Below, in pieces: positions 1 to 10,567 of a stretch of 64,000 nucleotides of DNA (the first letter of the stretch is position 1; each line of letters opens with the position of its first letter). The notes below the pieces were generated by a model. The model was not told where the DNA came from. It did no database searches and worked only from the letters and a program-made list of their open reading frames with translations. Source of the stretch: Rhynchonema sp. JSB1_4 (taxonomy: Eukaryota > Nematoda > Chromadorea > Monhysterida > Xyalidae); the NCBI GenBank assembly GCA_030248065.1, contig JASAMV010008390.1, forward strand, positions 1 through 64,000, read 5' to 3'. A program made the position numbers and the translations under genes.

Positions 1-827
1 TAGTTGTTTAATTCAAACCAATAGTTTTATTTTTTATGAAATGTAGACCGAAAAAGTCAAGCATGGCTTTGTGCAGAAAGATCGGTCCAAACAAGGGTAA
101 TTGTTCTTTCGGTGCGAAACATTTTTCTGGATAGGCGACGTTAGAACTACAGGGTTGTCAATAATCCAACATCGATTTCGTATATGCAGCTGTGCGTGTG
201 TGTGTTCGTGTTGGGTGTGCTGTTGCCTGATGTATCAAGGTCACGGTCATTTTGGGGTTTTATTTACGTTATGCATATGTATTTGTTCAAACAAATTAAT
301 ATAAAGCGCTTTATTCTTAAAAATACTGGCTGATGAAAAGTCATCAGATGACATAAATTTCTTGAGCAACCACAGTAAACGACATGTCTGCGCGAAATTC
401 GAGTAACCTATAACTCAACCAATCAGCGAAACGCGCACGTCGTGTATGTGCACGGTCAAAAGCAAGCTGTATGTGTATAATTGCAGGTAGAAATTCAGTG
501 TTTTGTCAACCATATTTCAAACTGCAGCCCGAATTTGCAATTTACAAATTTGTATAATCTAAAGAAAAAACACAAGATAGCCATCATGCCCTTGATAAAT
601 CAGACAGTAGCGCACCCAACGCGAACACACACGCACAGCTGCATATACGAAATCAATGTTGGATTATTGACAACCCTGCAGTTGAAACGTCGCCTATCCA
701 GAAAAATGTTTCGCACCGAAAGAACAATTACCCTTGTTTGGACCGATCTTTCTGCGCAAAGCCATGCTTGACTTTTTCGGTCTACATTTCATAAAAAATA
801 AAACTATTGGTTTGAATTAAACAACTA
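1..827. mobile_element. Foldback DNA element with about 230-bp terminal inverted repeats
   Basis: Bases 1 to about 225 are repeated in reverse complement at about 598-827. The outer ends read TAGTTGTTTAATTCAAACC and its complement GGTTTGAATTAAACAACTA. The roughly 370-bp centre has no convincing gene; short frames in it mirror each other because of the inverted repeat. The first base of the window falls at or inside the left end, so the left target duplication cannot be checked. A TA target is possible because both ends carry TA. Non-autonomous: no transposase is visible. Confidence 0.85.
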
Positions 828-949
828 GAGTTTAGATACAGCTTTGTGCTCCAATTTAGTTAACAAAAAATGTGCAGTTTGCCCCCAAGACCCAAGCTGT
901 TCCATCAAAAAATGCTCACAATGCTCACAAGGCGCAACCTTGCTCAATA

Positions 950-1579
950 TCACACCTTTCCTAACGGATCGTTATGCGCCTCGCACACATGTTTGATCAC
1001 ACCGGTTTCCAACGCGAACTGTTCCTGACAAGTGTCACATCGGTATGGCAGCACCTTTAAATGGTGTCGATTGAAATGCGCGCGCAGAAAGTCCATGCGA
1101 GTGGCTAATCTGCAGTGTGAATAGTCATGGTCATTCGAAAGTGTAGAAAACGTAGCGGTTATGGCCGGGTGATAAAATAAACCAACACAAGGATTTTCAT
1201 TAAAAATAGCAAGTTTATCTCGCACCTTTTCAGATGCAATGCAACAAAAACCCAGCTCAACCAACCTAAATTTGGCGAGAAACTTCAAATCGGCTGCCGG
1301 CGTGCACAACGGACAGATTTCGTTCGATAGACGAGTCCATTCATCCATTGTCACGTTATCGTACAAAGAATCTGTGGGCATTGGAACTGCCAGATTGGTG
1401 GGATCATATAATTGGCGATTGGCTTGATCGGGTGTCGAGCAGGTCGACATCTGGTCTTTCGTGCAGCTCGTATTCCCAGCTGATGATCGGGGTCGGGGAG
1501 GACTGGCAGCGGGCGGCACTGGGCCAGACGACATTGTTGTAGCCGCGATCAAAGCAAGGTAATCGAATCCATAATTGAA
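950..1579 (-). CDS. Terminal exon of a C2H2-type zinc-finger protein (partial)
   Basis: A 3'-terminal exon on the minus strand. An acceptor of the form TTTCAG lies at about 1580-1585 and the frame is open from 1579 to the stop at 950-952, about 209 residues. Near the end one classical finger is readable: CDTC, a 12-residue spacer, then HVCEAH (C-X2-C-X12-H-X4-H). Before it is a degenerate finger-like stretch with a paired HH, and further upstream a CPLC pair. The N-terminal third is Pro/Ser rich. A Met occurs 16 residues into the frame, so a single-exon gene starting near 1534 is possible but less likely. Upstream exons would lie above 1580, where only repeats are seen for many kilobases. Either the gene has a very long intron, or this is a fragment or stranded exon. 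I do not recognise an orthologue; a nucleic-acid-binding role is inferred only from the finger. Confidence 0.6.
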   Translation of the reverse strand, partial: FNYGFDYLALIAATTMSSGPVPPAASPPRPRSSAGNTSCTKDQMSTCSTPDQANRQLYDPTNLAVPMPTDSLYDNVTMDEWTRLSNEICPLCTPAADLKFLAKFRLVELGFCCIASEKVRDKLAIFNENPCVGLFYHPAITATFSTLSNDHDYSHCRLATRMDFLRAHFNRHHLKVLPYRCDTCQEQFALETGVIKHVCEAHNDPLGKV

Positions 1580-1674
1580 CTGAAATTAATGAATTACGAT
1601 GTGCACTAAATTACTGGTTACCAGTGAAGTTGTGTGGGGGTATGGGGGTAATACATTAATAATAAATAATTAAT

Positions 1675-2970
1675 AACGAGGTTTCCGGCCCGACTTTCGG
1701 CAGAGGTCGCAATCGGGCCGGGTTTGGCCGGCCCGAGCCCCCAAATCTCCGGCCCGGCGAGGCCTGGCCCGAATTTTTGGCTCAGCTTTTAACCCAATTT
1801 TTGTCATAATTTTGCGATTTTTTGAACCTATTTCTTTGGTTGAAAATTCACTGTGTTCCATGAAAAAGTCGTCAGATAGACAACACTATAACTTACTTGC
1901 CGAATCCCTCAGAAATTTTAGTATTTTTGACAAAAAAATCCCTACTTTTTCAGTAAAGTCATTTAAAGGGGAAATTGCACATTCCTAATCGCCTTTCAAA
2001 CTCTACAAGTGTTTAGACAGTTGTGTGGGCATCATGAAAGCCAATTACTTGGTACAAACTCTCAAACATGTACCCAGGAGAAGCAGTTCAAAGGGAACAA
2101 TCGGGAAGAAAATTCGGCGCGGACCGGCCGAATTTCCACCTGCGCATTCAGGCAAATTGCCTGATCAAAAAGCTGTCAAGGCGACAGAATGTTTCGCACG
2201 ATTCTTGAAACTCACTAACTATAGAATTTCGCTTTTCTTTATATTTCGAATTTCGACGAATTGTTCCAGCGTGACAAGCAGAGCATGAAACATTTAGCAG
2301 ACACGCTGGAACAATTCGTTGAAATTCGAAATATAAAGAAAAGCGAAATTCTATAGTTAGTGAGTTTCAAAAAACATGCGAAACATTCTGTCGCCTTGAG
2401 AGCTTTTTGATCAGGCAATTTGCCTGAATGCGCAGGTAGAAATTCGGCCGGTCCGCGCCGAATTTTGTTCCCAGTGGCTTGTCTTAAACGGAATCTCCCG
2501 GGTACATGTTTGAGAGTTTGTATTGGTCGCACAATGGCTATATAAGAATTCATCAAAATCAATCCTGATTTTCACGTTCAGTCACTCTTAACTACTGTGC
2601 TATTTGTGATTCTCACAAAACATTTTCAGCTGAAAATTATGTAGCAGATCAACCACGTTGCCGCAGGTCTGAAACATTCTCTTTACTACGTGTTTTGCGT
2701 GTGATCGCGCAACGCAACGTCATTGCCCCGTCACTAGCCTGCTTTGCGATTCAGGAAAAAAATTTGACCAATTCTTATAAAGTCATTGTGCGACCAATAC
2801 CAAATTATTTGACTTTTGTGATGCCCACATTGCTGTCTAAACACTTGTAAAACCTGAAAGGCGATTAGGAATGTGCAATTTCCCCTTTAAGAAGCTTCGG
2901 GCCGGGGACGGGGTGCCCGGCCCCGGCCCGATTGCGACCTCTGCTTTCGGAATGTCGGGCCGGGCCGCGG
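1675..2970. repeat. Nested foldback repeat block, GC-rich outer arms
   Basis: Several inverted repeats share a centre near 2285. The outer arms are rich in GGCCCG/CGGGCC (about 1680-1760 and 2900-2965). Next inward are arms carrying AAAGGGGAAATTGCACATTC (about 1967-2050) and its complement (about 2800-2889). The innermost foldback is 2053-2522, with arms of about 225 bp. A separate TA-target element (2521-2799) interrupts the right side. Similar GGCCCG-rich sequence recurs near 8578-8640 and 11245-11290, and the stretch at 1840-1960 is repeated at 4833-4945. No coding function is seen. Confidence 0.7.
2521..2799. mobile_element. TA-target miniature element, TATTGGTCGCACAATG family, copy 1
   Basis: Inverted ends TATTGGTCGCACAATG and CATTGTGCGACCAATA bound a 279-bp element. 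It sits inside the right arm of the 1.7-3.0 kb foldback. Removing it and one TA restores a sequence complementary to the left arm (left ACTTGGTACAAAC, right GTTTG-TA-CCAAAT), which shows a TA target duplication as in Tc1/mariner-type elements. The interior carries a reversed TTAACTACTGTGCTA stretch resembling a tRNA A box, shared with the copies at 6560 and 7651. Confidence 0.85.
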
Positions 2971-3590
2971 TGGCCGTAGGGATCGGCGTCGGTCATGTGG
3001 ACCGACAGACACCGACGCTTTTTTGGAAAGTACCGGACACCGACGAAAAACATGCCGACACCGGCACCGACAGTTCAAATTTTTTCAGACATTGACTTCG
3101 GCTGTTTTTTTTCGTCGAAAACTTGCAATTTTAGCGCAAAATTCGTACCTTAGAAGCATTATTGTGCTTTGGAGCGTTATTATAGAGCTCAGAATGATTT
3201 CACACAAGGAAATTGCGCATGTCTGAAATTTTCTTGCCTATTTTCCTTGGATAGTAACTCAAAATAACAAAAATTTTCTTGACATGACAGTGGTTTTGGT
3301 TGGTGCACGTGTGCTGGTACTTGTATTTTGGGGGCTTGGACAATGAGTATAAAGTATGACGATGAAGCTGCCAAAATCGCTCTTGGGCGTGTTTATCGCA
3401 GTTGTCCCGAAATTTCGAGCTAATCTGCTAAAGCTGTTTGGCCATGTATTTGTTGTCATTTACAAACGAAACAATTTTAATTTCGGCCTTTTCAAGCGTC
3501 ATGACGCCATTTCCTAGAGCATGTTACTCATTTATTGAAATTTCGTGTTCCTCGTTCGTTTGTTCCCTCGCTAATATATTTCATTGCACT

Positions 3591-4019
3591 CAGTGGTGTC
3601 GTTGGGAAATCAAAAAGTCAGGATACCGGATACCCAAAATCCAAAATTTTCGGATACCGGATACCCAAAATGAAAAATCTCGGATACCAGGGGGGGTTGC
3701 TCCCTAAAATAAAAAATCTCGGATACCCAGGGGTGGGTTGTTCAAAAAAAGTCAATTTTTTAGAGGAAAATCGAGCAAAATCGGTGTTGAAAGCGCAGAA
3801 AATGGTCGTTTTGAGGGTCATGCTTGCGCCAGCAAGCGATTTTGAGCATTTTGGAGGTAAAAATAGACGAATTTTACGGTTTTCGGAAAAATTTTAGGGC
3901 AGGATACCCTGGACAAAAAGTCACAGGATACCGGATATCCCTGGGTGAGAAAATCAAGATACCGGATACCGGATACTAGGGGGGGTAACCCCCCTTCCCA
4001 CCCCCCAACGACACCACTG
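3591..4019. mobile_element. hAT-like miniature element (CAGTGGTGTCGTTGGG family), copy 1
   Basis: A 429-bp element with inverted ends CAGTGGTGTCGTTGGG and CCCAACGACACCACTG. It is flanked by a perfect 8-bp target duplication, ATTGCACT, at 3583-3590 and 4020-4027. CAGNG-type ends plus 8-bp duplications are the signature of the hAT superfamily. Subterminal sequence has short repeats of GGATACCGGATACCC and G/C runs. No transposase frame. A second full copy lies at 52735 and a right-hand fragment at about 4945-5260. Confidence 0.93.
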
Positions 4020-4065
4020 ATTGCACTAAATAACGGCTCGCTTGCAAAGATAAGGTGGTTGAATG

Positions 4066-4407
4066 CAGTGTAGTGGCAGGCCCATGTGTAGTGGGAGGTA
4101 AGCATGATGCGGGGTTGGGACCGGAAGCGTGAGAGGTATGATTTTGGTCACCCAAAAAGGCGAAAAAACACCGTTTTTGTGATACAATTTTGGCCAAAAT
4201 ATGAGGTAAAAATAGTACTTTTTCCAAATTCTAGCCGAAAATCGCCTAAAAATAGGTAGTGTGGGTTTGCGCGCGGAGCGCGCGATTTTTGGGAAAATAA
4301 GGTCGAAAAACACCCATTTTTGTCTTAAAAAGGTATAAAATTGCTTGTGAGAGGTATGATTTGGAGTTGTGAGAGGTAAGTACTCAACCCCCCCCAACCC
4401 CCCTCGG
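4066..4407. mobile_element. hAT-like element, CAGTGTAGTGGCAGGCCC family, left portion
   Basis: Starts CAGTGTAGTGGCAGGCCC and is interrupted at 4408 by another element; related sequence resumes after 4816. The interior matches the complete copy at 5575-5990, including the GC-only palindrome GCGCGCGGAGCGCGCG near 4268. Its own right end is not intact. Confidence 0.65.
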
Positions 4408-4808
4408 CAGTGTAGTTCCTGGTCCGGAGGGGGAACAGGCGGTACCCCCTTTTTTCGGAGGGGGAACAGACGTACCCACCTGGGGGGAAGGGGGGAGGGA
4501 CCCGGAAGGGGGGGAGGACCCAAATTTGGAGAAAAGTCATTTTTTGAGGTCGAAAATTTGGCTCATTTTTGCCCCTTTTAGGAAAAAAATCTCAATAAAA
4601 AAGGTATTTTGGCGATTTTTGACGACATTGACCTAAAAATCACTCATTTTATGCCTAAAAATGCCTATTTTAGGCCAAAATTTGCCTATTTTAGGTAAAA
4701 ATTGGGGGAGCAGACGTACCCGGAGGGGGAACAGTGGGGCAGGCGTATCATCGAGGGGGAACAGACGTACCCGAGGGGGGGACCCCCCTCCCCCCAGGAA
4801 CTACACTG
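4408..4808. mobile_element. hAT-like element (CAGTGTAGTTCCTGG family) nested in another element
   Basis: A 401-bp element with ends CAGTGTAGTTCCTGGTCCGG and CCAGGAACTACACTG. It has a perfect 8-bp target duplication CCCCTCGG at 4400-4407 and 4809-4816. It is inserted in the CAGTGTAGTGGCAGGCCC-family element that starts at 4066. Ends are followed by G-rich/C-rich tracts; the centre is AT-rich with repeated CCTATTTTAGG-like words. Related copies are at 10114, 12670-13085 (inverted) and 17303. Confidence 0.9.
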
Positions 4809-4832
4809 CCCCTCGGGTTTTGTAGTTACTTG

Positions 4833-5260
4833 GTTGAAAATTCATTGTTTTCAATACTGATCACCTACTTGCCGAGTCCGTCAGAAATTTTTAGTATTTT
4901 TGACAAAAAAATCCCTACTTTTTCAGTAAAATAAGTCACTTCAGAAGCTTCCAGGGGGGTGGTTCCCCAGGGGGGTTGTTAAAAAAAGGTCAATTTTTTA
5001 GAGGAAAATTGAGTAAAATTGGTGTTGGAAGCGCAAAAAAATTTGTCATTTTTGGGGTTATGCTTGCGCCAGCAAGCGATTTTGCGCATTTTAGAGGCAA
5101 AAATGGGCGATTTTTACGGTTTTCGGAAAAATTTTAGGGTAGGATACTCCTGGACAAAAAGTCAGGATACCGGATACCCCTGGGTGAAAAAATCAAGATA
5201 CCGATACCGGATACTAGGGGGTAACCCCCCCTTCCCCCCCCCCCCCCAACGACACCCCTG
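4833..5260. repeat. Repeat fragments: 1840-1960 relative plus truncated hAT right half
   Basis: Bases 4833-4945 repeat the segment at 1840-1960 (both contain a run of CCCTACTTTTTCAGTAAA). Bases 4945-5260 match the right half of the hAT element at 3591-4019, ending in CCCAACGACACCCCTG, without the left end. Neither part encodes a protein. Confidence 0.7.
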
Positions 5261-5375
5261 CGGGGGGGGCGGGTAGGGTACCATTGGGGGACCCCCCCCC
5301 CCAGCCACAGCACTGTTCCGGGGGGGCCGTACGTATTTTATTTAGGTTTTTACGGTATTACCGTAAAAACCTAAA

Positions 5376-6313
5376 TACCGTAAAACCTAAAATACAACTT
5401 GTATTTTTTCTAATTTATTTTCTGGGCTGTATTTTTTCGCTGCCCAAAATCTCAAAAAATGTTCCCAAAAATGCCCCTCAAATGGAGTTCTGTCAGGGTG
5501 TTACTGGCCATTATTGAGTGTTTTTAGGTGCAGATCTTCCATAAAAGGCTTTACGTCATCATATACTCAACCACCAGTGTAGTGGCAGGCCCATGTGTGG
5601 GAGGGGAGGTAAGTATGATGCGGGGTTGGGACCGGAAGCGTGAGAGGTATGATTTTGGTCACCCAAAAAGGCGAAAAAACACCGTTTTTGTGATACAATT
5701 TTGGCCAAAAATTGAGGTAAAAATAGTACTTTTTCAAAATTTTCGCCGAAAATCGCCTAAAAATAGGTATTATGGGTGGGTTTGCGCGCGGAGCGCGCGA
5801 TTTTTGGGAAAATAAGGTCGAAAAACACCGATTTTTGCCTTAAAAAGGTATAAAATTGCTTGTGAGAGGTATGATTTGGAGTTGTGAGAGGTAAGTACTC
5901 AACCCCCCCCCCAACCCCCCTCGGGTTTTGTGGTAGGTAAGTACTGAGAGGGGGGGTAACCCCCCCAACCCCCCCCCAGCCACTACTATGTCAACCACAA
6001 ACGTTGTACATAAGGTGTCTTATACAAGAACTTGACTTTACGGCCCCCAAGCGGGGAATTCCAAGTTGGGGGGCTGTATTTTTGGGGGGGGCTCTATTTT
6101 TTCACTGACCCCGTTTAGGGGGGCTGTATTTTTGGGGGGCTCTATTTTAGGAAATACGGTACAAGGGGGGGGCTCTATTAATTCCCTCAATGACCCCATT
6201 TTCAAAAAATTATTTTCGTTTCTCAGCGAGAGCGTTCCAAATCCGGTGTTATTTTCGATCGATATTCCGAGGGGGGCTCTATTCCGGGGGGGCTCTATTT
6301 AGGTTTTACGGTA
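5376..6313. mobile_element. TA-target element, TACCGTAAAACCTAAAATACA family, copy 1
   Basis: Bounded by TACCGTAAAACCTAAAATAC at the left and its complement TTTAGGTTTTACGGTA at the right. A hAT element (5575-5990) interrupts it. Without that insertion the sequence around the joint matches the corresponding region of the second copy (around 16019-16060), so that copy serves as the empty site. The subterminal repeat GGGGGGCTCTATTTT recurs several times. Immediately upstream (5343-5375) is a head-to-head joint of the related TTTAGGTTTTTACGGTA end. Confidence 0.75.
5575..5990. mobile_element. hAT-like element (CAGTGTAGTGGCAGGCCC family), complete copy
   Basis: A 416-bp element with perfect 8-bp target duplication TCAACCAC at 5567-5574 and 5991-5998. 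The uninterrupted target reads TACTCAACCACAAACG at about 16032-16047 in a paralogous element. The right end has decayed (CACTACTATG). The centre carries GCGCGCGGAGCGCGCG near 5785. A third copy, inverted, lies at 55930-56338 inside the adhesion gene. Confidence 0.92.
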
Positions 6314-6559
6314 TTTTGGTTTTTGAATATTGAATCTCTGGCACTGTGTTTTGCTCAGTCCATTCGCCGGGCTCAATTTCGAGCCCGGTGTTTTCGACGA
6401 TGGACGATAACGCGATGGAAGACTAATTACTATTGTAATCAGTTCATACTGCAGAGGCCCTGGAGGGAAGACTCATTATGGATTTGAAGACAAAGCGGAT
6501 TAAACGGAATCCTCGTATTGAGCCTTCCCCAGGGCCGTTTCCCAGGAAGGCTCATTATG

Positions 6560-6847
6560 TATTGGTCGCACAATGACCATATGAGAATCCATCCAAAATT
6601 TTTCCTGAATTGACAAGCCAGAAAATTCAAATTAACATTGCGCGCCAACGTGTAATCCCACATAAAGTATGCAGTAAGCGAAATGTTTCAGCGATTAAAA
6701 ACGTGGTTGACTGGCTGGTTTACTTTCAAATGAAAATGTTTTGTAAGAAATACAAATAGCGCAGTGGTTAAGCGTGGCTCATCTTTAGAATCCTGAAGAT
6801 CAAGGTGGTTTTGGATGGATTCTCATATGGTCATTGTGCGACCAATA
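6560..6847. mobile_element. TA-target miniature element, TATTGGTCGCACAATG family, copy 2
   Basis: A 288-bp element with long inverted ends (TATTGGTCGCACAATGACCA and its complement), flanked by TA. Near the right end is TAGCGCAGTGGTTAAGCG (about 6756-6775), which looks like the A-box region of a tRNA gene. The following sequence has only a weak B-box-like stretch. It cannot encode a protein. Confidence 0.85.
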
Positions 6848-7179
6848 CATATGTTGTATATATGCTCCGCGTGTATTCAGCCTAACCCTAAGCTGCCTGC
6901 TGGTATGGCTCATGAACACGGTTATCCGATGTGGCTTTGAAGTGGACCTTTGGGTTGAGTGGACCGAAGTCCAAGGATATGATTTATGATCGCTGTTGAA
7001 CAGGTATGACTTCTTTTGTTGACTTCCTTTTGTTGCTGATTGGCATATTTTTTCCGAAAACGGTTTTTTTCCAAATATTTTTCCAAAGGACGTAATTTAT
7101 ATATAACAATTTTTAAAATATAACAAAATATAACAATTTTTAGTGCAAAATTTGTTCGAAGTGAGGAGAGTGTTCTTGA

Positions 7180-7450
7180 AGGGTGTTGAAGTCAGTCGGA
7201 AACACTTGGTTTACACGCTTTTAGGCCCATTTTGGACCGATTCATTTTCGTGCTCGTGCCAATTTTTCATGACAATTTTCATGAGCATGACAATTTTTTT
7301 GGCAAAATTGGAATAAAGTACAGATATTTTTCCGATCAAAAACCGAAAAGGTAGCCATGGAAAAATAAATGGAAAAGTATTCGGGTCTCGAAAAAAACGG
7401 TTTTTTGGGTTTTTTCGAAAAAAAAAACCGGTTTTGTTTCGCCTGCCATG
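7180..7450. repeat. Dispersed repeat, also present at 18190-18445
   Basis: From GAAGTCAGTCGGAAACACTT through the A- and T-rich stretch to CCGCCTGCCA-like sequence, this segment matches 18190-18445 in the same orientation with many substitutions. It contains poly-A/poly-T runs around GGTTTTTT. No ends or target duplication could be defined, so the element class is unknown. Confidence 0.55.
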
Positions 7451-7650
7451 TATAGACATGACGAAATGTATCGCTATGAAGAACGCATCGCTATAGCGAA
7501 TATCGTCAAAACGAATAATGATTGTATACAATTCCGCATTTGTTCCTCCTCATTGTGAGTCGAATCGGACTGGTTACGCACGGTAACTAGTTCAAGCGCT
7601 CCGTAACCTCAAGAGTGACCTGTGCATGTGGCATCCATAGGGCATACAGA

Positions 7651-7919
7651 TATTGGTCGCACAATGACTATATAAGAATTGGTCAAATTTTTTTCCTGAA
7701 TCGTGAAGAGGGAAAGTGACGGGGCAATGACGTTGCGTTGCGTGAGCGCACACAAAGTATGTAGTAAAGAGAATGTTTCAGACCTGCGGCAACGTGGTTG
7801 ATCTGCTAGATTATTTTTAGCTGTAAATGTTTTGTCAAAAATACAAGTAGCATAGTGGTTAAGGTTGAACCTGAAGATCAGGGTAGATGAATTCTGATTT
7901 AGTCATTCTGCGACCAATA
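7651..7919. mobile_element. TA-target miniature element, TATTGGTCGCACAATG family, copy 3
   Basis: A 269-bp element with ends TATTGGTCGCACAATGAC and GTCATTCTGCGACCAATA. The interior resembles copy 1 (2521-2799) in reverse and includes GTAGCATAGTGGTTAAGG, the same tRNA A-box-like stretch as in copy 2. Flanked by TA; no frame of note. Confidence 0.85.
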
Positions 7920-8668
7920 CAGCAGGTAAGTTCATATAAATAAGATTGGAACACAACAACGCCAGATTCAGCTGTTTTCGAATGGGGGCTCCTGCTGGTG
8001 TAGCACCACCATGTTTTCGATTCCAGTCTTTCTCATACGCATGAGAAATGCACAATTTGAAACACGGAATGGCAAGAGGGAAACAGAAACGATAAAATGA
8101 GTTGATGAGAGGGCATGACAACAACAGCGAGCAATGGAATGCCGCCATCCGAAGCGCGCAGCATCCCGTAAAAGAGCAGGTTTAGGTTTAGGTATCTGTG
8201 CTCGCCCTTTCCGCTGAAGTGAAAACAGTTTGGTCTCGGTCTACAGTCTGGTCTGAATTGCAGGCACAGCGTCCACAGTGAAATAAATCCTTCATATGTA
8301 TACCGCGTCCAAAAAGCCGCCCACAATCGTTCATTCATTGGTTCATTAATCCAAAAGACGCAAGGCTGTCACAGGCAATGGCTTTGATTTCGGAATTGAA
8401 CAATTGTTCGGGGGAGCACAGGAACTGACGGAACTCGCATGATCCCAAGTGATGGTTGGAAAGCCTAAAGCTGATTTTAGGGGACCATTTATGCGTCGGG
8501 CACGGAACACCGGAACCTGAACCAAAAATGACAAAAAAAGAAAAAAGCGCCAATTCAAAAGTTGAACAGATTTATCGGCCCGTCGCTCGGCCCTGCCCGA
8601 TTTGAAAGTCCAAAATCGCGGCCCGGCCAGGGTAGTACTTGGCGCTCGGGGGGGGGGGGGGTGGGGAC

Positions 8669-8945
8669 AGTGTGGTGGCAGGCCGATCGACCCAAGATAC
8701 CCTAGGGGGGAAGGTCTAAAATGACCATTTTTGGGTGTTTACGCGATTTTTGGGGGTCCCGACGTCGAAAGACACCTATTTTTGCCTTTGAAAACCATAA
8801 ATCTACTTAGTACTTACCTACTCGAGATACCCTTTGGGGTCGGCTCGAGATAGATACCCTTCCCCCCCATCCCCACCCCTAAGGGTTGACTCGAGATAGA
8901 TACCCCTTAGAGGGGGAATCCCCCCATCCCCCCCAGCCACCAGTG
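8669..8945. mobile_element. hAT-like element remnant with G/C runs
   Basis: Begins CAGTGTGGTGGCAGGCC near 8670 and runs to a CCCCAGCCAC-type right end near 8940. The repeated word CTCGAGATAGATACCC occurs in the right half. The right boundary merges with the next element (CAGTG at 8941-8945), so a target duplication could not be read. Confidence 0.5.
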
Positions 8946-9367
8946 TACCGTAAAAACCTAAATAGAAGGGGGGCTCTATTAACTCACTGACCCCATTTTG
9001 GGGGGGCTCTATTACGGGGGGGCCTCTATTAATTCACTGACCCGAACCTGAAAAATTGTTCCCAGAAATACCCCCCCAAAAACCCCTAAAAAGAGGTTTG
9101 AAAGGATGTTTTTTCGCTTGTAATCGCGTTTATTCGTGTCTATTCGTCAATAAGAGGCGTATTATGTGCTCTGAACGAACAACAAACGTGCATAAATGTA
9201 CCTGTGCACCACTATCAAGCCTTAATACACTACTGTATAGGGGATGTTACTTAGGGGGGGGCTCTATTCCGGGGAGGGCTCTATTAATTCACTGACCCCT
9301 TTTTGGGGGGGCTGTATTACGGGGGGGCTCTATTCCGGGGGGGGGCTGTATTTAGGTTTTTACGGTA
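8946..9367. mobile_element. TA-target element, ACCGTAAAAACCTAAATA family, copy A
   Basis: Inverted ends TACCGTAAAAACCTAAATA and TATTTAGGTTTTTACGGTA. The insertion splits the end of a hAT element: CAGTG-TA on the left and TA-GTTCCTGG on the right rejoin as CAGTGTAGTTCCTGG, so the target duplication is TA. Subterminal GGGGGGCTCTATTA-type repeats lie on both sides. A central block of about 170 bp is conserved in copies at 10568, 12218, 13811 and 18569. Confidence 0.85.
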
Positions 9368-9652
9368 GTTCCTGGGGGGAAGGGGGGGGTCCCCCCTCGG
9401 GTACGTCTGTTCCCCCTCCATGGTACGCCTGCCCCACTGTTCCCCCTCCGGGTACGTCTGCTCCCCCAATTTTTACCTAAAATAGGCAAATTTTGGAGTA
9501 AAATAGGCATTTTTAGGCATAAAATGAGTGATTTTTAGGTCATTGTCGTCAAAAATCGCCAAAATACCTTTTTTAATGAGATTTTTTTCCTAAAAGGGGC
9601 AAAAATGAGCCAAATTTTCGGCCTCAAAAAAAATTTTCCCCTTAGGGGGAAT

Positions 9653-10024
9653 CAGTGGTGTAGCTACCCAGGCGGGGCGGCAACCTACTGTACCACCCAA
9701 AATGCGGGGCGGCAACCTACCTACTGTACCAGCCGAGCTAGGGGGGGGTCGTACCACTTGGGGGGTCATCTGGAAACCGAAATTTTTTATGTCTAAATAC
9801 TGAAGAAAATGTGGCCTAAAACACTAATTTCGCGCGCAGCGCGCGATTTTTCTCCTATTTGCAGACAAATATGCTAATTTTATGCAATTTTAAGCCAAAA
9901 ATGAATGTTTTGGGTGAAAAGTTAGGTGGGGCGGCAACCTACCTACTGTACCAGGGGAGGGGCGGCAACCTACCTACTGTACCAGGCGAGGGGCGGCAAC
10001 CTACCTACTGTACCTAGGGGGGGG

Positions 10025-10062
<38 letters not shown>

Positions 10063-10075
10063 AGCTACACCACTG
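9653..10075. mobile_element. hAT-like element (CAGTGGTGTAGCTACC family)
   Basis: A 423-bp element with ends CAGTGGTGTAGCTACC and CAGCTACACCACTG and a perfect 8-bp target duplication GGGGGAAT at 9645-9652 and 10076-10083. The word GGCGGCAACCTACCTACTGT is repeated near both ends. The GC-only palindrome CGCGCGCAGCGCGCG lies near 9831. A run of about 35 C precedes the right end. The inverted partner is at about 13114-13518. Confidence 0.9.
10021..10062. repeat. G-run followed by about 35 C residues
   Basis: An uninterrupted G run immediately followed by a very long C run forms a potential G/C hairpin inside the right terminal part of the hAT element. Length is probably unstable in the genome and uncertain in the assembly. 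A similar mixed tract lies at 11337-11403. Confidence 0.9.
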
Positions 10076-10113
10076 GGGGGAATCCCCCCCAGCCACTACA
10101 CTGCCCCCAGCCC

Positions 10114-10529
10114 CAGTGTAGTTCCTGGGGTGGGGGAAGGGGGGGGTCCCCCCCTCGGGTACGTCTGTTCCCCCTCCGAGGTACGCCTGCCCCACTGTTC
10201 CCCCTCCGGGTACGTCTGCTCCCCCAATTTTTTCCTAAAATGGGCAAATTTAGGCCTAAAATAGGCATTTTTAGGCCAAAAATAGGTAAACTTTAAGTGA
10301 AACCTCCAAAAAAACGCCAAAATACCCTTTTTATAGGGGATTTGTCGCAAAAGAAGGCAAAAATAGTCCAATTTTTCGACCTCAAAAAATGACTTTTTTC
10401 CGTCCCCCCCCCCCCCAAACTGGGACTTCCCCCCCCTTCCCCCCCCAGGTAGGTACGTCTGTTCTCTGTTCCCCCTCCGAAAATAGTGGAGGGTACGTCT
10501 GTTCCCCCTCCGGACCAGGCACTACACTG
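10114..10529. mobile_element. hAT-like element (CAGTGTAGTTCCTGG family), second copy
   Basis: Ends CAGTGTAGTTCCTGGGG and GGACCAGGCACTACACTG. The flanks CCCAGCCC and CCAGCCAC are only approximately duplicated. The interior has GGTACGTCTGTTCCCCCTCC repeats on both sides of an AT-rich centre. The inverted counterpart is at about 12670-13085. Confidence 0.75.
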
Positions 10530-10567
10530 CCAGCCACTACAGTGGATTGGGGTCCCCCAAATTCATC

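Noticed and set aside
9926..10371. Open frames over G/C-run regions (e.g. 9926-10264 +, 10096-10371 -, 4026-4523 -)
   Set aside because: They are Pro/Gly-rich translations of element ends and homopolymers, mirrored on the opposite strand and in inverted copies.
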